From: Sphingomonas abietis
GTDB taxonomy: Bacteria; Pseudomonadota; Alphaproteobacteria; Sphingomonadales; Sphingomonadaceae
Assembly (NCBI RefSeq): GCF_027625475.1
Contig: NZ_CP115174.1
Span: 3,011,001 to 3,075,000, forward strand
Direction: 5' to 3'
Length of the DNA stretch: 64,000 nucleotides
The position numbers and the translations under genes are program-made. Positions 26,992 through 36,779 of the stretch are shown here, in pieces (within the stretch, counting starts at the first letter, position 1; each line of letters starts with the position of its first letter). The notes below the pieces were generated by a model, which did no database searches, was not told the DNA's origin, and worked only from the letters and a program-made list of their open reading frames with translations.

Positions 26992-27828
26992 ATGTCCGTA
27001 AATCTGTCGACCGCCCTCCTCCGCAGCTTCGTGGCGATCGTGGATTGCGGATCGTTGCTGAACGCGTCGCACCAGGTCATGCTGTCGCAATCAACCCTGA
27101 GCTCCCAGGTCAAGAATCTGGAAAGCCAGTTGCGACAGCCTCTCTTCCAGCGCGACGGGCGGCGCCTCGTTCTCACCGCCGCCGGGCAGTCGCTGCTCTC
27201 CTACGCGCGCAAGATATTGGCGCTGCACGACGAGGCCGTCAGCGCCATCAGCAGCAACGCCCTCTCAGGCCCCATCCGCATCGGGATCGTTCAAGATTTC
27301 TCGGATGCGTTTCTGCGGGGGCTGCTCAGCGACTTTTCCGACCAATTTCCCGAGACCCAGATTTATGTAAAAGTTGCGCGGACGGTGCAGCTCAAGAAAC
27401 TGGTCGCCGAGGGAGAGCTCGATATCGTGATCGGAATGGGCGATGTCGCCGAAGAGGCAGTCGTCGCGGCCCAGCCAATGTGCTGGTTCGGCCGGCAGAC
27501 AGCTTTGAAGAACAACGTCCTTTCGCTTGCTTTGCTGGAGGCCCCTTGCCGCTTCCGCGATGCGGCTCTTTCGGCCCTGAATGCGTCGGGCCGTGATTAT
27601 CGCATAGCGATCGAGGCTCCCAACCTGTCCACGTTGAAAGCCGCGGTCGATGCGGGGCTGGGCATCACTTGCCGCACCGCGCTTTTTGCGGAAGCAGACC
27701 AGGTGCTGAAGGCGAAATCCTTGCCGGCGCTACCCGACATCGGGTTCGTCCTGCATAGCATACTCACTCTTTCTCCCGCCGCGGGCCATTTCCGCAGCGC
27801 AGCCGCGGATGCTCTCACAAAACTGTGA
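26992..27828 (+). CDS. LysR-family regulator, divergent from the organosulfur operon
   Basis: The 278-residue protein has an N-terminal HTH (residues 4-62: LLRSFVAIVDCGSLLNASHQ, then SQSTLSSQVKNLE) and a LysR effector domain. I chose ATG at 26992, with GCGAGG 3-8 nt upstream, over an in-frame ATG 30 bp earlier because the family HTH starts right after it. Its head-to-head position with the TonB receptor operon makes it the probable regulator, in the way CysB/Cbl/SsuR-type LysR proteins control sulfonate genes. Two Cys residues in the effector domain are unremarkable. Confidence 0.9.
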   Translation: MSVNLSTALLRSFVAIVDCGSLLNASHQVMLSQSTLSSQVKNLESQLRQPLFQRDGRRLVLTAAGQSLLSYARKILALHDEAVSAISSNALSGPIRIGIVQDFSDAFLRGLLSDFSDQFPETQIYVKVARTVQLKKLVAEGELDIVIGMGDVAEEAVVAAQPMCWFGRQTALKNNVLSLALLEAPCRFRDAALSALNASGRDYRIAIEAPNLSTLKAAVDAGLGITCRTALFAEADQVLKAKSLPALPDIGFVLHSILTLSPAAGHFRSAAADALTKL

Positions 27829-27832
27829 GAGC
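27811..27832 (+). terminator. hairpin overlapping the LysR stop codon
   Basis: GCTCTCACA (27811-27819) pairs perfectly with TGTGAGAGC (27824-27832) around an AAAC loop. The stem includes the last codons and the stop of the LysR gene. It is a likely terminator, though no U-run follows. A second inverted repeat, GGGACTGG/CCAGTCCC at 27993-28027, lies closer to the convergent catalase gene and could serve that side. Confidence 0.5.
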
Positions 27833-28048
27833 GGGTGATGCCGACTGGCGTCTCACGACCTTGGCGGACAACCCGATTAGTGGCTGCATCCCGTCGAAAG
27901 GCAGCGCCAAGCGACCGATCCCACTCCCTCTCCACAGCGCCGGAAGATCGACGTCATCGCCACGATCCGCGATCCGCGCGGCCATATATGCCGGGACTGG
28001 CCGGCATGCCGATAGCCGACCAGTCCCTGTGCCGCTGTCGGTTGGCCG

Positions 28049-30145
28049 TCAGGCCAGCAGACGCACCTGTGGCTCGCGATCGTAGAAGCGCTTGGCTGCG
28101 GCCTTGAGGAAGTCTGCGCCCAGACCGGTCACGCCCTCGTCGGCTTCGACGCCGGCCTTGTCGAGCAGCGGTTGCGCGGCATCGGAGGCGCCGATCGCCT
28201 TGAGATGGCCGAACGCATCCATTGTGAACTGGATCGCCGCCGCCTGCTTGACGAGCGCCGCGCAGCCCTCCTCGGACAGGATGATCGCCACCGCGTCGAA
28301 AATCTGCGACGGCGAGCCCGCCAACTGACCGTCCGCCTTCAGCGTCTTGCCGTCGGACAGCACCGCGCCGCCGATCTTGGGCGAGACGATCACGGCCTTG
28401 CCGCCGGCCTGTTCCACGCCCTTCTTCACGCTCGCGACCTCGGCCGCATCGGATCCGTCGGCGATCAGGATGCCGATGCTGCGGCCTTCGAGGCTCTCCT
28501 TCATGTTCTTCTGGATCGAGAGCGCCGGGCTCGGCGCCATATCGATCGGATCGCGCGCCGCATCGGCCTTCTCCGGCAGGTCGATGCCGAGGCCGTCGGC
28601 GACCCGCTGGGCCAGTTCCTCGTCCACATTCCGCAGATTGGCGACGAGACGCGACGGCACCTGCTCCAGCCCGACCTTCGACAGCTCGAAGGTGAAGGAG
28701 GAGGCGATATGCGCTCGCTCGCTGTCCGTCACCGAGGTCCAGAACAGCCGCGCCTGGCTGTAATGATCCGCGAACAATTCGGCGCGCACGCGCAGCTTGT
28801 CGCCCTGCTCGTCACCGCCCTCGGCGCTCGGGAAGGTCTTGAAGCCGGTCATCGGGCATTCGCGCGGGCCGCCCTCCTCGCCATGCGCGGCCAGGCTGTT
28901 GGGTTCGTAATTGGCGCGGCCCTTGGGCACGGTCATCTGCATCTGCCCGTCGCGCTGGAAGTTCATCACCGGGCATTTCGGCGCGTTGATCGGCAATTGG
29001 TGGAAGTTCGCCGTGCCGAGCCGCGATTTCTGGGTGTCGAGATAGGAGAAGAGCCGCCCCTGGAGCAGCGGATCGTTGGAGAAATCGATGCCGGGCACGA
29101 TGTTCGCCGGGCAATAGGCGACCTGTTCGGTCTCGGCGAAGAAATTGTCCGGGTTCCGATCCAGCACCATCCGGCCGATGATCCGCACCGGGATCACCTC
29201 CTCGGGAATGATCTTGGTGGCGTCGAGCACATCATAAGGCTGCGCATCGGCAAAGGCCTGGTCGAACGCCTGGATGCCGAGTTCCCATTCGGGATAGCTG
29301 CCGGTGTCGATCGCCTCGTAGAGATCGCGGCGGTGATAGTCGTTGTCGGCCGCCTGGAGCTTCATCGCCTCGTCCCACACGGTCGATTGGACGCCGAGCC
29401 TGGGCTTCCAGTGGAACTTCACGAAGGTGGATTGGCCCTCGGCATTGACCAGCCGGAAGGTGTGGATGCCGAACCCCTCGATCATCCGCAACGAGCGCGG
29501 GATGGTGCGATCGGACATCGCCCACATCAGCATGTGCGTGGTTTCGGGCATCAGGCTGGCCCAATCCCAGAAGGTGTCGTGCGCCGAACCGGCCTGCGGA
29601 TAGGCCTTGTCCGCCTCCATCTTCACCGCATGGACCAGATCGGGGAACTTGATCGCGTCCTGGATGAAGAACACCGGAATATTGTTGCCGACGAGATCCC
29701 AATTGCCCTCGCTGGTGTAGAATTTCACCGCGAAGCCGCGCACGTCGCGCGGGGTGTCGACCGATCCGGCACCACCGGCGACCGTCGAGAAGCGGGTGAA
29801 GACCGGGGTCTTTTCGCCTTTCTTGAACAACGCCGCCTTGGAGAGATCGGAGATATCGTCGGTGGCCTCGAAATAGCCGTGCGCCGCCGATCCCCGCGCG
29901 TGGACGATCCGTTCGGGAATGCGCTCATGATCAAAGTGGAAGATCTTCTCGCGCAGCACGAAATCCTCGAGCAGCGTCGGCCCGCGCGCGCCGCTCTTCA
30001 GGCTGTTCTGGTTGTCCGAGACCCGGATGCCCTGATTGGTGGTCAGATGGGCTTCGGCGCTGCCATGCGGCCCCTTTTCGGGCACGTGCTGGTGGGTTTC
30101 GCCGCCCTGCCCGCGATCGGTGTCAAATGCCTTGTCGCTCATCAT
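28049..30145 (-). CDS. katE: catalase HPII, large-subunit clade II
   Basis: The 698-residue catalase has the long clade II form. The distal heme His is near residue 82 ([14 protein letters not shown]), the catalytic Asn lies in the [18 protein letters not shown] segment, and the proximal heme Tyr is in [14 protein letters not shown]-terminal flavodoxin/DJ-1-like domain covers about residues 560-698, beginning [16 protein letters not shown]. It disproportionates hydrogen peroxide, usually in stationary phase or general stress. The 75-bp gap to the SDR gene upstream on the same strand allows co-transcription. GGGAGA precedes two adjacent ATGs, so the start could be one codon later. Confidence 0.96.
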   Translation of the reverse strand: MMSDKAFDTDRGQGGETHQHVPEKGPHGSAEAHLTTNQGIRVSDNQNSLKSGARGPTLLEDFVLREKIFHFDHERIPERIVHARGSAAHGYFEATDDISDLSKAALFKKGEKTPVFTRFSTVAGGAGSVDTPRDVRGFAVKFYTSEGNWDLVGNNIPVFFIQDAIKFPDLVHAVKMEADKAYPQAGSAHDTFWDWASLMPETTHMLMWAMSDRTIPRSLRMIEGFGIHTFRLVNAEGQSTFVKFHWKPRLGVQSTVWDEAMKLQAADNDYHRRDLYEAIDTGSYPEWELGIQAFDQAFADAQPYDVLDATKIIPEEVIPVRIIGRMVLDRNPDNFFAETEQVAYCPANIVPGIDFSNDPLLQGRLFSYLDTQKSRLGTANFHQLPINAPKCPVMNFQRDGQMQMTVPKGRANYEPNSLAAHGEEGGPRECPMTGFKTFPSAEGGDEQGDKLRVRAELFADHYSQARLFWTSVTDSERAHIASSFTFELSKVGLEQVPSRLVANLRNVDEELAQRVADGLGIDLPEKADAARDPIDMAPSPALSIQKNMKESLEGRSIGILIADGSDAAEVASVKKGVEQAGGKAVIVSPKIGGAVLSDGKTLKADGQLAGSPSQIFDAVAIILSEEGCAALVKQAAAIQFTMDAFGHLKAIGASDAAQPLLDKAGVEADEGVTGLGADFLKAAAKRFYDREPQVRLLA

Positions 30146-30220
30146 GCGTCTCCCGCGTCGTCGTCATGTCGGGGCCGGACAGGCTTGCCCGGCCCCCTTG
30201 GAGGATCAGCCGGCCAATAG

Positions 30221-31114
30221 TCAGGCGATGCCGGCGCCGCCGGTCACGCCATAGACTTCACCGTTGATGAAGCTGCCCTCCTGCGAGGCGAGCAGCACAT
30301 AGACCGGCGCGATCTCGACCGGCTGGCCGGGGCGGCCATATGCGCTCTCCTCGCCGAACTTCGTGACCGCCTCCGGCGGCTGGCCACCGCTCGACTGGAG
30401 CGCCGTCCAGAACGGCCCTGGCGCCACGACATTGGCGCGGATGCCCTTCTCCAGGAGCTGCTTCGCCAGCGCCTTGGTGTAGGCGACGATGCCCGCCTTG
30501 GTGGTCGCATAGTCGAGCAGGATCGCCGACGGGTCATAGGCCTGGACCGACGCGGTGGTGATCACCGACGCGCCGGCCGGCAGGTGCGGCACGGCGGCCT
30601 GGGCGATCCAGTGCATCGCGTAGAGATTGGTCTTCATCGTCCGGTCGAAATCGTCCGACGTGACCTCGGCGATCGACTGGCGGTTCTGCTGGTGGCCGGC
30701 GTTGATCACCAGCAGATCCAGACCACCCAGCCCGGCCACCGTCTGCTCGACCAGGGTGCGGCACCATGCTTCATCAGTCACGTCGCCGGGGAGCGCGACG
30801 GCCGTCCGACCCTCCGCCTCGATCAGCACCACGACCTCCTTGGCATCGGCCTCCTCGTCGGCGAGATAGGCGATGGCGACATCGGCGCCTTCGCGCGCGA
30901 AGGCAATGGCCGCGGCCCGGCCGATGCCGGAGTCACCGCCCGTCACCAACGCCTTGCGGCCGGTCAGCTTGCCGGAGCCCTTGTAGCTGGTCTCGCCGTG
31001 ATCGGGCTGCGGGTCCATCTTGCCGGCAAGACCGGGAACCGGCTGCGGCTGGCGCGGAAACGGCGGCTGCGGATATTGGGCGCGGGGATCCTGCATGGTC
31101 AGGCGATCGGTCAT
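30221..31114 (-). CDS. SDR-family oxidoreductase (stress-associated, extended N-terminus)
   Basis: The 297-residue short-chain dehydrogenase has a proline-rich N-terminal extension of about 45 residues (PQPPFPRQPQPVPG), then TGGDSGIGRAAA for NAD(P) binding, NAG at the strand-4 position, and the YATTK catalytic pair. The C-terminus has FINGEVYGVTGG. This subfamily (YghA/YhxC-like) is frequent among general-stress regulons and sits next to KatE here. The substrate is unknown. Confidence 0.9.
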   Translation of the reverse strand: MTDRLTMQDPRAQYPQPPFPRQPQPVPGLAGKMDPQPDHGETSYKGSGKLTGRKALVTGGDSGIGRAAAIAFAREGADVAIAYLADEEADAKEVVVLIEAEGRTAVALPGDVTDEAWCRTLVEQTVAGLGGLDLLVINAGHQQNRQSIAEVTSDDFDRTMKTNLYAMHWIAQAAVPHLPAGASVITTASVQAYDPSAILLDYATTKAGIVAYTKALAKQLLEKGIRANVVAPGPFWTALQSSGGQPPEAVTKFGEESAYGRPGQPVEIAPVYVLLASQEGSFINGEVYGVTGGAGIA

Positions 31115-31156
31115 GATAGCATCTCCTTGAATGGGAATATGGGATTGGCCGGGGCG

Positions 31157-31954
31157 TCAGATCGTCATCACCGAGCCGGAATCGACCCGCATGTTGCTGC
31201 CGTTGATGAAGCTGGCGCGCTCCGAGCAGAGGAAGACGATCATGTCGGCGACCTCCTGCGGGGTGCCGCGCCGCTTGAGCGCCATGCCGGGGCGTTCCTC
31301 GGCGAGGAAGCTCGTCACCGCCTCATCGAAATCGACGCCTTTTTCCTCGGCGCGCTTCTGCATCATCTTGTCGGTCATCGGCGTCGCGATGAAGGCCGGC
31401 GACACCGTGTTCACCAGCACATTGTCGCCGCCATAGGCCTTGGACAGACCCTTGGCCAAATTGATGATCCCGGCCTTGGAGGCGCAATAGGCCAGTTCAT
31501 CGATGTAAGGCTGCACGCCGTCTTCGGAGCCGATCAGCACGATGCGCCCCCACTGCTTGGCACGCATCGCCGGGATCGCCTCGCGCGCCATGCGGACAGC
31601 GCCCATCAGATTGATGTTCAGCGTCTCGAGCCACCCGGCATCGTCGACCTCGACAAAATCCCCGGTGGCGCCGGTGACGCCGGCGGCATTGACGAGAATG
31701 TCGGGATCGCCGAGCGCCTCGCGAACCTTGCCGTACAGCGCTTGCACGCTGTCCAGCTTGGTGACGTCCGCCTCGAAGGCGACCACCTCGCCCAGTGGCT
31801 TCAACGTGGCCAGGCTCTTGTCCAGCTGGCCGCCCGGCTGGTCGCTGATCGCGACGCGCACCCCTTCTTCCAGCAGCTTACGCGCCGTTTCCTGGCCGAT
31901 GCCACTGTCCGCACCCGTGACGAGCGCGATCCTGCCTGCGATATCCAGCTTCAT
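31157..31954 (-). CDS. SDR-family oxidoreductase
   Basis: The 265-residue classical SDR has TGADSGIGQET, NAAGVTGATG, YCASKAGIINLAKG and the C-terminal FINGSNMRVDSG. Start ATG at 31954 gives the family N-terminus MKLDIAGRIALVTG. A longer open frame upstream is the shadow of the divergent hydrolase gene. It is 42 bp upstream of the other SDR on the same strand and probably co-expressed. Substrate unknown. Confidence 0.9.
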   Translation of the reverse strand: MKLDIAGRIALVTGADSGIGQETARKLLEEGVRVAISDQPGGQLDKSLATLKPLGEVVAFEADVTKLDSVQALYGKVREALGDPDILVNAAGVTGATGDFVEVDDAGWLETLNINLMGAVRMAREAIPAMRAKQWGRIVLIGSEDGVQPYIDELAYCASKAGIINLAKGLSKAYGGDNVLVNTVSPAFIATPMTDKMMQKRAEEKGVDFDEAVTSFLAEERPGMALKRRGTPQEVADMIVFLCSERASFINGSNMRVDSGSVMTI

Positions 31955-32080
31955 GCCGTGCGTCTCCGATTTGGGATAGGGACTCAAGCGTTCGGCGGCC
32001 TCGTGGTTCCCTGCCCGGCGACGATGGAACCGCTTTTCTTCGGCAGACTTGATGGAGATCAGCAACCAGAGGATGCGAGC

Positions 32081-33004
32081 ATGGATCGGCAGGCGACACA
32101 GATACTCGAGGCTCTCGCCCAGCGTGCGCCGGAGCGCCCGAAAGATGCCGACGATGCCCGCTGGCTCGCCGATTTCCGCTATCAGACGGCGCTGCTGCAC
32201 GATTGCGGCGGCCCGCCGCAGCCGCTCCACGCCATCAGCCATCTCATGCTGGCGGACGGGCCGGAACCGCTGGCCGTGCGCCTCTACCGACCGGCAGCAG
32301 GCCGCCTGCCGCTGCTGCTGCATATGCACGGCGGCGGCGCGATCGCCGGATCGGTCGACGGGCATGATCCGTGCCTGCGCGCGCTGGCGCATCGCACCGG
32401 CTGGATCGTCGCGGCGCCGCTCTATCGGCGGGCGCCGGAGCACCGCTTCCCGGCGCAACTGGATGACGGCTGGCGCGCGCTGCTCGGCGTGGCCGGCAGA
32501 GCGGACGAACTGGGTGTCGATGCGGCCCGCATCGTCGTCTCGGGAGACAGCATCGGCGGCACCTTCGCCACGGCGCTGGCGGTGCGGTCGCGAGACCAGG
32601 GCGGGCCGGCGCTCGCCGGCCAATTACTGCTCTATCCCAACACCGACCTGCGCCGGGGAGCGGCTTATCCCTCCCGGCAAAGCGAGGACGGCAACATCAT
32701 CGCGCTGGACGATCTGGAGAGGCAGATCGATCTCCACCTCGCCTGCGAGGCGGATCGAAGCCTGCCCGCCGCTTCTCCCCTGTTGATGCCCGATCTGCAC
32801 GGCCTGCCCCGGACCTTGCTCGTCACCTGCGGCGCCGATCCGCTGAGAGACGAAGGCGAAGCCTATGGCGAACGGCTGGAGGAGGCCGGCGTCGATCTCC
32901 GCCATCATCGCTTCGAAGGCATGATCCATGGCTTCCTGCAGATGGGCGGGCATATCGGTACCAGCACCCATCTGCTCGATCTGATCGCGACGTGGCTAGG
33001 CTGA
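32081..33004 (+). CDS. alpha/beta hydrolase, HSL-type esterase
   Basis: The 307-residue enzyme has LHMHGGGAIAGSV for the oxyanion hole, the nucleophile elbow SGDSIGGTFA, DPLRDEG for the acid and GMIHGFLQM for the catalytic His. Unlike the first esterase in the window it has no signal peptide. AGAGG lies 8 nt before the ATG. It is divergent from the SDR gene and its 3' end overlaps the convergent Rieske oxidoreductase gene by 9 bp. Confidence 0.88.
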   Translation: MDRQATQILEALAQRAPERPKDADDARWLADFRYQTALLHDCGGPPQPLHAISHLMLADGPEPLAVRLYRPAAGRLPLLLHMHGGGAIAGSVDGHDPCLRALAHRTGWIVAAPLYRRAPEHRFPAQLDDGWRALLGVAGRADELGVDAARIVVSGDSIGGTFATALAVRSRDQGGPALAGQLLLYPNTDLRRGAAYPSRQSEDGNIIALDDLERQIDLHLACEADRSLPAASPLLMPDLHGLPRTLLVTCGADPLRDEGEAYGERLEEAGVDLRHHRFEGMIHGFLQMGGHIGTSTHLLDLIATWLG

Positions 33005-34522
33005 GGCGGGACGGTCCCATGCTGCCTCGACGTCCAGCGCCTCGATATCGCGCTTGCCGGTGAGGAGCGCCTGCTCCTCGCCATCCTCGCGGAAGAATAT
33101 CGCGAATTCGCCCTGCTCCACCGCCCCCTCGACCCGCCGGTCGTCCGGCGAGGCGACATGGCCGACATAGCGCAGGCTGACATCATAATGGCCCGACCAG
33201 AAGAACGGCGTATCGCCGAAGCCCTCATTCGTTTCGCCGAGCAGGCGACGGGCGAGATACTGGCCCTGCCGCTGGGCATGGACCCAATGTTCGACACGGA
33301 TGCGATGGCCGAGCCGCGGATCGGGATAATTCGCCACGTCGCCGATCGCGAAGATGGTTTCCGCGGAGGTCGCCATCGTCTCATCGACGCGGATTCCGCC
33401 GCCTTCCTCCTCGGTCGCCAACACAATGCCGGCCTTCTCGGCGAGATCGACGCGCGGCTCCACGCCCACGCCGATCACCAGCAGATCGGCCTCCACCGTC
33501 GATCCGTCGTCGAGCGTGGCGACGGTGCCGTCATAGCGTGCGATCGTCCGGCCGAGCTGGAAGCGCACGCCTTTGTCCTCGTGGAGCGACTGGACGAAAC
33601 GCCCCGCCTCCGGCCCCAGTATGGCGGCCAGCGGGATGTCGTCCTGCGCGATGACGGTGACCGACAGCTTGCGCTGCACCAAGGATGCCGCGACCTCCAA
33701 CCCGATGAAGCTCGCGCCCATGATGGCGACATGTTTTGCCGTATCCGCCGCGGCGATCAAGCCATCGGCATCCGCAAGCGTCCGCAGCAGGCGGGCATTC
33801 GGGTGGTCCAGTCCCTCGATATCGGGCCGTGTCGGCTCGGCGCCGGTCGCCAAGATCAGCGTGTCGTAGGCAATATCCTCGCCATCGCCGGTCGTGACGA
33901 TGCGACGCTCCAGATCGATGCTGGCGACCTCCACGCCGGTGCGGATCGCAACCGGCGCCCCCTCTCCCTGACCGGGCTCCGGCAGCAGGCAATCGGCCCG
34001 CTCCTTCTTGCCGGCCAGATACTGCTTGGAACAGAAGGTCCGGTCATAAGGGGCGTCCCGATCGGCGCTGAGCAGCGTCACCCGTCCGCCTTGCCCGGCC
34101 CGTGCCAGCATGTCCGCGCAGGCGTGGCCCGCCGCACCGCCGCCGACGATCAGGATCGGGCCGCCGCGGGACTGGACCTCCTCCGGCTGCCGTACCCCGC
34201 GTTTGCCGGTGACGCGCACGGTGCCATCCTCCTCGACCACGTCATAGCAAGACAGCGGCTCCATCGCCGGCGCGCCGACCGCTTCGCCGGTTGCCAGCGC
34301 GAAGCGGGCATGGTGCCAGGGGCAGCGCAATTCCCCCGATGCGACGATGCCGGTTTCGAGCGGCGCCCCGAGATGGGTACATTCACCAGATACGGCGCAG
34401 ACCTTGCCCTGATGACGAACCAGGACGACCGCCTCGCCATCCACGGTGCCGGCGACGATCGCGCCCTGATCGAGCGCGGCCGCCGGAATCCCGGCGGAGA
34501 AATCGGGTTTTTGATCGGCCAT
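32996..34522 (-). CDS. Rieske [2Fe-2S]-FAD/NAD(P) oxidoreductase (AIFM3/NfrL-like)
   Basis: The 508-residue fusion has an N-terminal Rieske domain with ligands C48-T-H50 and C67-P-W-H70, followed by a pyridine-nucleotide-disulfide-type flavoprotein. The latter has ILIVGGGAAGHACAD for FAD, GASFIGLEVAASLVQRK for NAD(P)H and AIGDVANYPDP near the C-terminus. The C-terminal region matches the AIF/ferredoxin-reductase group. It presumably moves electrons between NAD(P)H, FAD and the Rieske cluster. The acceptor is unknown. The ATG at 34522 is preceded by GAAAGGATG. Its stress-type neighbours (KatE, SDRs, GH15) suggest a role in redox defence. Confidence 0.9.
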   Translation of the reverse strand: MADQKPDFSAGIPAAALDQGAIVAGTVDGEAVVLVRHQGKVCAVSGECTHLGAPLETGIVASGELRCPWHHARFALATGEAVGAPAMEPLSCYDVVEEDGTVRVTGKRGVRQPEEVQSRGGPILIVGGGAAGHACADMLARAGQGGRVTLLSADRDAPYDRTFCSKQYLAGKKERADCLLPEPGQGEGAPVAIRTGVEVASIDLERRIVTTGDGEDIAYDTLILATGAEPTRPDIEGLDHPNARLLRTLADADGLIAAADTAKHVAIMGASFIGLEVAASLVQRKLSVTVIAQDDIPLAAILGPEAGRFVQSLHEDKGVRFQLGRTIARYDGTVATLDDGSTVEADLLVIGVGVEPRVDLAEKAGIVLATEEEGGGIRVDETMATSAETIFAIGDVANYPDPRLGHRIRVEHWVHAQRQGQYLARRLLGETNEGFGDTPFFWSGHYDVSLRYVGHVASPDDRRVEGAVEQGEFAIFFREDGEEQALLTGKRDIEALDVEAAWDRPASA

Positions 34523-34899
34523 GTGATCATCCTTTCGGGAAAGCGCAGCACGCGGGGGCACGGGTCGGGCCACAGGTCGGGCCACGGGTCGGGTTTGGCG
34601 GCGAGGGCGATCCCCGTGCGGACCAGCGGCGCGGCAGCGCCGATGGCCCGACAGTGTGGCGATGCCGTTGTCGCGACGGAAGATTCCGTTCCTCTACGAG
34701 TTGCGGGACCGGCTGGTTCCTTTGGAGAACGACTCTCAACAAGCCTTGCCGCCATCGGCACGGCCGCAGAGGGAGTGCAACGGCCCCGGATGCCGCCGCC
34801 CCACGCGTTCCGGTCCCTCGTGCAACCGCCGCGGGACGCGCGCGTTGGCCGGTCACACTTCGCAGGCCGCGGGTATCTTCCCGCCATTGCCCGAATGGG
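34523..34899. promoter_or_regulatory. 377-bp divergent promoter region with 12-bp tandem repeats and a sigma-EcfG-like promoter
   Basis: No gene is convincing here. Three tandem 12-mers, CACGGGTCGGGC with one or two changes, occupy 34559-34594. On the minus strand GGAAC (34720-34716), 17 nt and CGTA (34698-34695) resemble the alphaproteobacterial general-stress sigma factor EcfG promoter (GGAAC-N16/17-CGTT) and point toward the Rieske oxidoreductase gene. This match is by eye and one base off. Confidence 0.4.
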
Positions 34900-36723
34900 A
34901 TGCTTATTTTGACGACCGAATCCGGCCAGACACCCCATTTCGACGCCCCCCCACCCAGCCGCGACGAAGCCGGATATATTCCGCTCGAGGGCTATGGCGC
35001 GCTCGGCGACGGGCGCTCGATCGCGCTGAGCGGGATGGATGGATCGATCGACTGGTGGTGCGTTCCCAATCTCGATTCCCCGCCTCTGTTCGATCGGATG
35101 CTGGATCCCGAATGCGGCGGCTATTTTGCGGTCGCGCCGAATGCGCCGTTTCGGATCGATCGCCAGTATCGCGCCGACAGCAATGTGCTGGAAACGATCT
35201 TCACGACGGCAACGGGCCGCGCCAGACTGACGGAGTCGATGAACAGCGGCACCGCGGGCCGACTGCCCTGGACCGAGCTCGCCCGGCGCATCGACGGGCT
35301 GGACGGCCATGTGACGTTCGACATCCATGTGCGCTTCGGCAGGCGTGCTGAGACGATCAATCCCTATGTGTCGGCGGTCGGGGACCAGTCCGTCTTCCAC
35401 GCCGGCCATGTCCTCGGCCTGTTTCGGACCAGCGACGGGATCACGGTGCGCCGTCTGGACGATGCCGGTCTCGAAGCCGGCCTGTCGGTCGGGCCCGGCG
35501 ATCGGGAAACCATCGCCATCGTCGCCGGCGAGGACGAACCGCTGGTGGTGCCGACGATCGAGGATATCGACGGCCGCATTGATGGCTCCGATGCCGAATG
35601 GAAGCAGTGGGCCGGCAAGCTGCGATATGATGGCGTCCACCGGGACGCGCTGGTGCGTTCCGCCCTCGCCCTCAAATTGCTGCTGTTTTCGCCGAGCGGT
35701 GCGATCGCCGCCGCCGCGACCACCTCACTCCCGGAACGGATCGGCGGCACCAAGAATTACGATTATCGCTACGCGTGGGTGCGCGACGCCGGCTATACCA
35801 TCAAGGCGTTCCTGGCCGTCGATGCACAGGCCGAGGCCAAGGCCGCCTTCACCTGGCTGCTGCGACGCCTGAAGGAGCATGGCGCCCAGGTCTGCTATAC
35901 GCTCGACGGCGGTCTCGTGCCGGAGGCGCGGGAGATCGCCCTGCCCGGCTATCGCGGGTCGACGCCCGTTCTGGTCGGCAATGCCGCCACCGATCAGCAT
36001 CAGCATGGCGTCTATGGCGACATCTTCGGCACCGCCGCCCATTTCGTCAGCGCCGGGCATATTCTGGACGCAAGCAGCGCGGAGACCCTCGCCCATCTCG
36101 CCGACGAATGCGCCGATCGCTGGCGCCAGCCGGATTCGGGCATCTGGGAGCTGCCCGACGCCCGCCATTACACCATGTCCAAGATCAGCTGCTGGCAGGC
36201 GCTGGCACGGGCCGCCGAACTGGCCAGCGCGGGCCAGCTGCCGACCACCTGCCGGGATCGCTGGATTCGCGAGCGCGACAGGATCGCCGCCTGGATCGAC
36301 GAGCATTGCTGGTCCGACGAGATCGGCAGCTACCTCTTCTATCCCGGGGCCGATGGGGTGGACGCCGCGATCGCGCTGGCCGTGCCCTTCGGCTTTCCCA
36401 ACCCATCCCGGCTTCGGCAGTCACTCGATGCGATCGACCGCACATTGGGCGCAGGCCCCTATCATTATCGCTACCACGGTGCATCGCGGGAGGAAGGCTG
36501 CTTCCTGGCGTGCAGCCTGTGGATGGTCGAGGCGCGCGCCCTGCTCGGCCAGCAGGACGAGGCGGAGCGGGCGTATGAACGGCTGATCGCCGCCATGGAT
36601 CGCGGCGTCGGCATCTATGCGGAAATGGCCGATCCGGGTGACGGACATTATCTCGGCAATGTGCCGCAGGGGCTGACCCATCTGGCGCTGGTGATGGCGA
36701 TCACCAGCCTCGCCCACCGATGA
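34900..36723 (+). CDS. glycoside hydrolase family 15 (glucoamylase/trehalase-like)
   Basis: The 607-residue protein has the layout of cytoplasmic bacterial GH15 enzymes. An N-terminal beta-sandwich (from YGALGDGRSIALSGMDGSID, then WWCVPNLDSPPLFDRMLD) is followed by an alpha/alpha-barrel catalytic domain from about residue 240. NYDYRYAWVRDAGYT marks the barrel entry, SGIWELPDARHYTMSK the general-acid region, and REEGCFLACSLWMVEA a late helix. No signal peptide is seen. Family members hydrolyse trehalose, maltose-type or glucan ends. Trehalose turnover would suit the stress neighbourhood. The start is uncertain, as the ribosome-binding site is weak. Confidence 0.88.
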   Translation: MLILTTESGQTPHFDAPPPSRDEAGYIPLEGYGALGDGRSIALSGMDGSIDWWCVPNLDSPPLFDRMLDPECGGYFAVAPNAPFRIDRQYRADSNVLETIFTTATGRARLTESMNSGTAGRLPWTELARRIDGLDGHVTFDIHVRFGRRAETINPYVSAVGDQSVFHAGHVLGLFRTSDGITVRRLDDAGLEAGLSVGPGDRETIAIVAGEDEPLVVPTIEDIDGRIDGSDAEWKQWAGKLRYDGVHRDALVRSALALKLLLFSPSGAIAAAATTSLPERIGGTKNYDYRYAWVRDAGYTIKAFLAVDAQAEAKAAFTWLLRRLKEHGAQVCYTLDGGLVPEAREIALPGYRGSTPVLVGNAATDQHQHGVYGDIFGTAAHFVSAGHILDASSAETLAHLADECADRWRQPDSGIWELPDARHYTMSKISCWQALARAAELASAGQLPTTCRDRWIRERDRIAAWIDEHCWSDEIGSYLFYPGADGVDAAIALAVPFGFPNPSRLRQSLDAIDRTLGAGPYHYRYHGASREEGCFLACSLWMVEARALLGQQDEAERAYERLIAAMDRGVGIYAEMADPGDGHYLGNVPQGLTHLALVMAITSLAHR

Positions 36724-36779
36724 ACAATGCGCGCGACCATGATGGGACCGTGCAGGCCTGAACCGGCATCAGCACCGGA

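Noticed and set aside
31955..32080. GGAAC-N15-CGCTT before the SDR gene as a sigma-EcfG promoter
   Set aside because: Spacing and -10 do not fit GGAAC-N16/17-CGTT.
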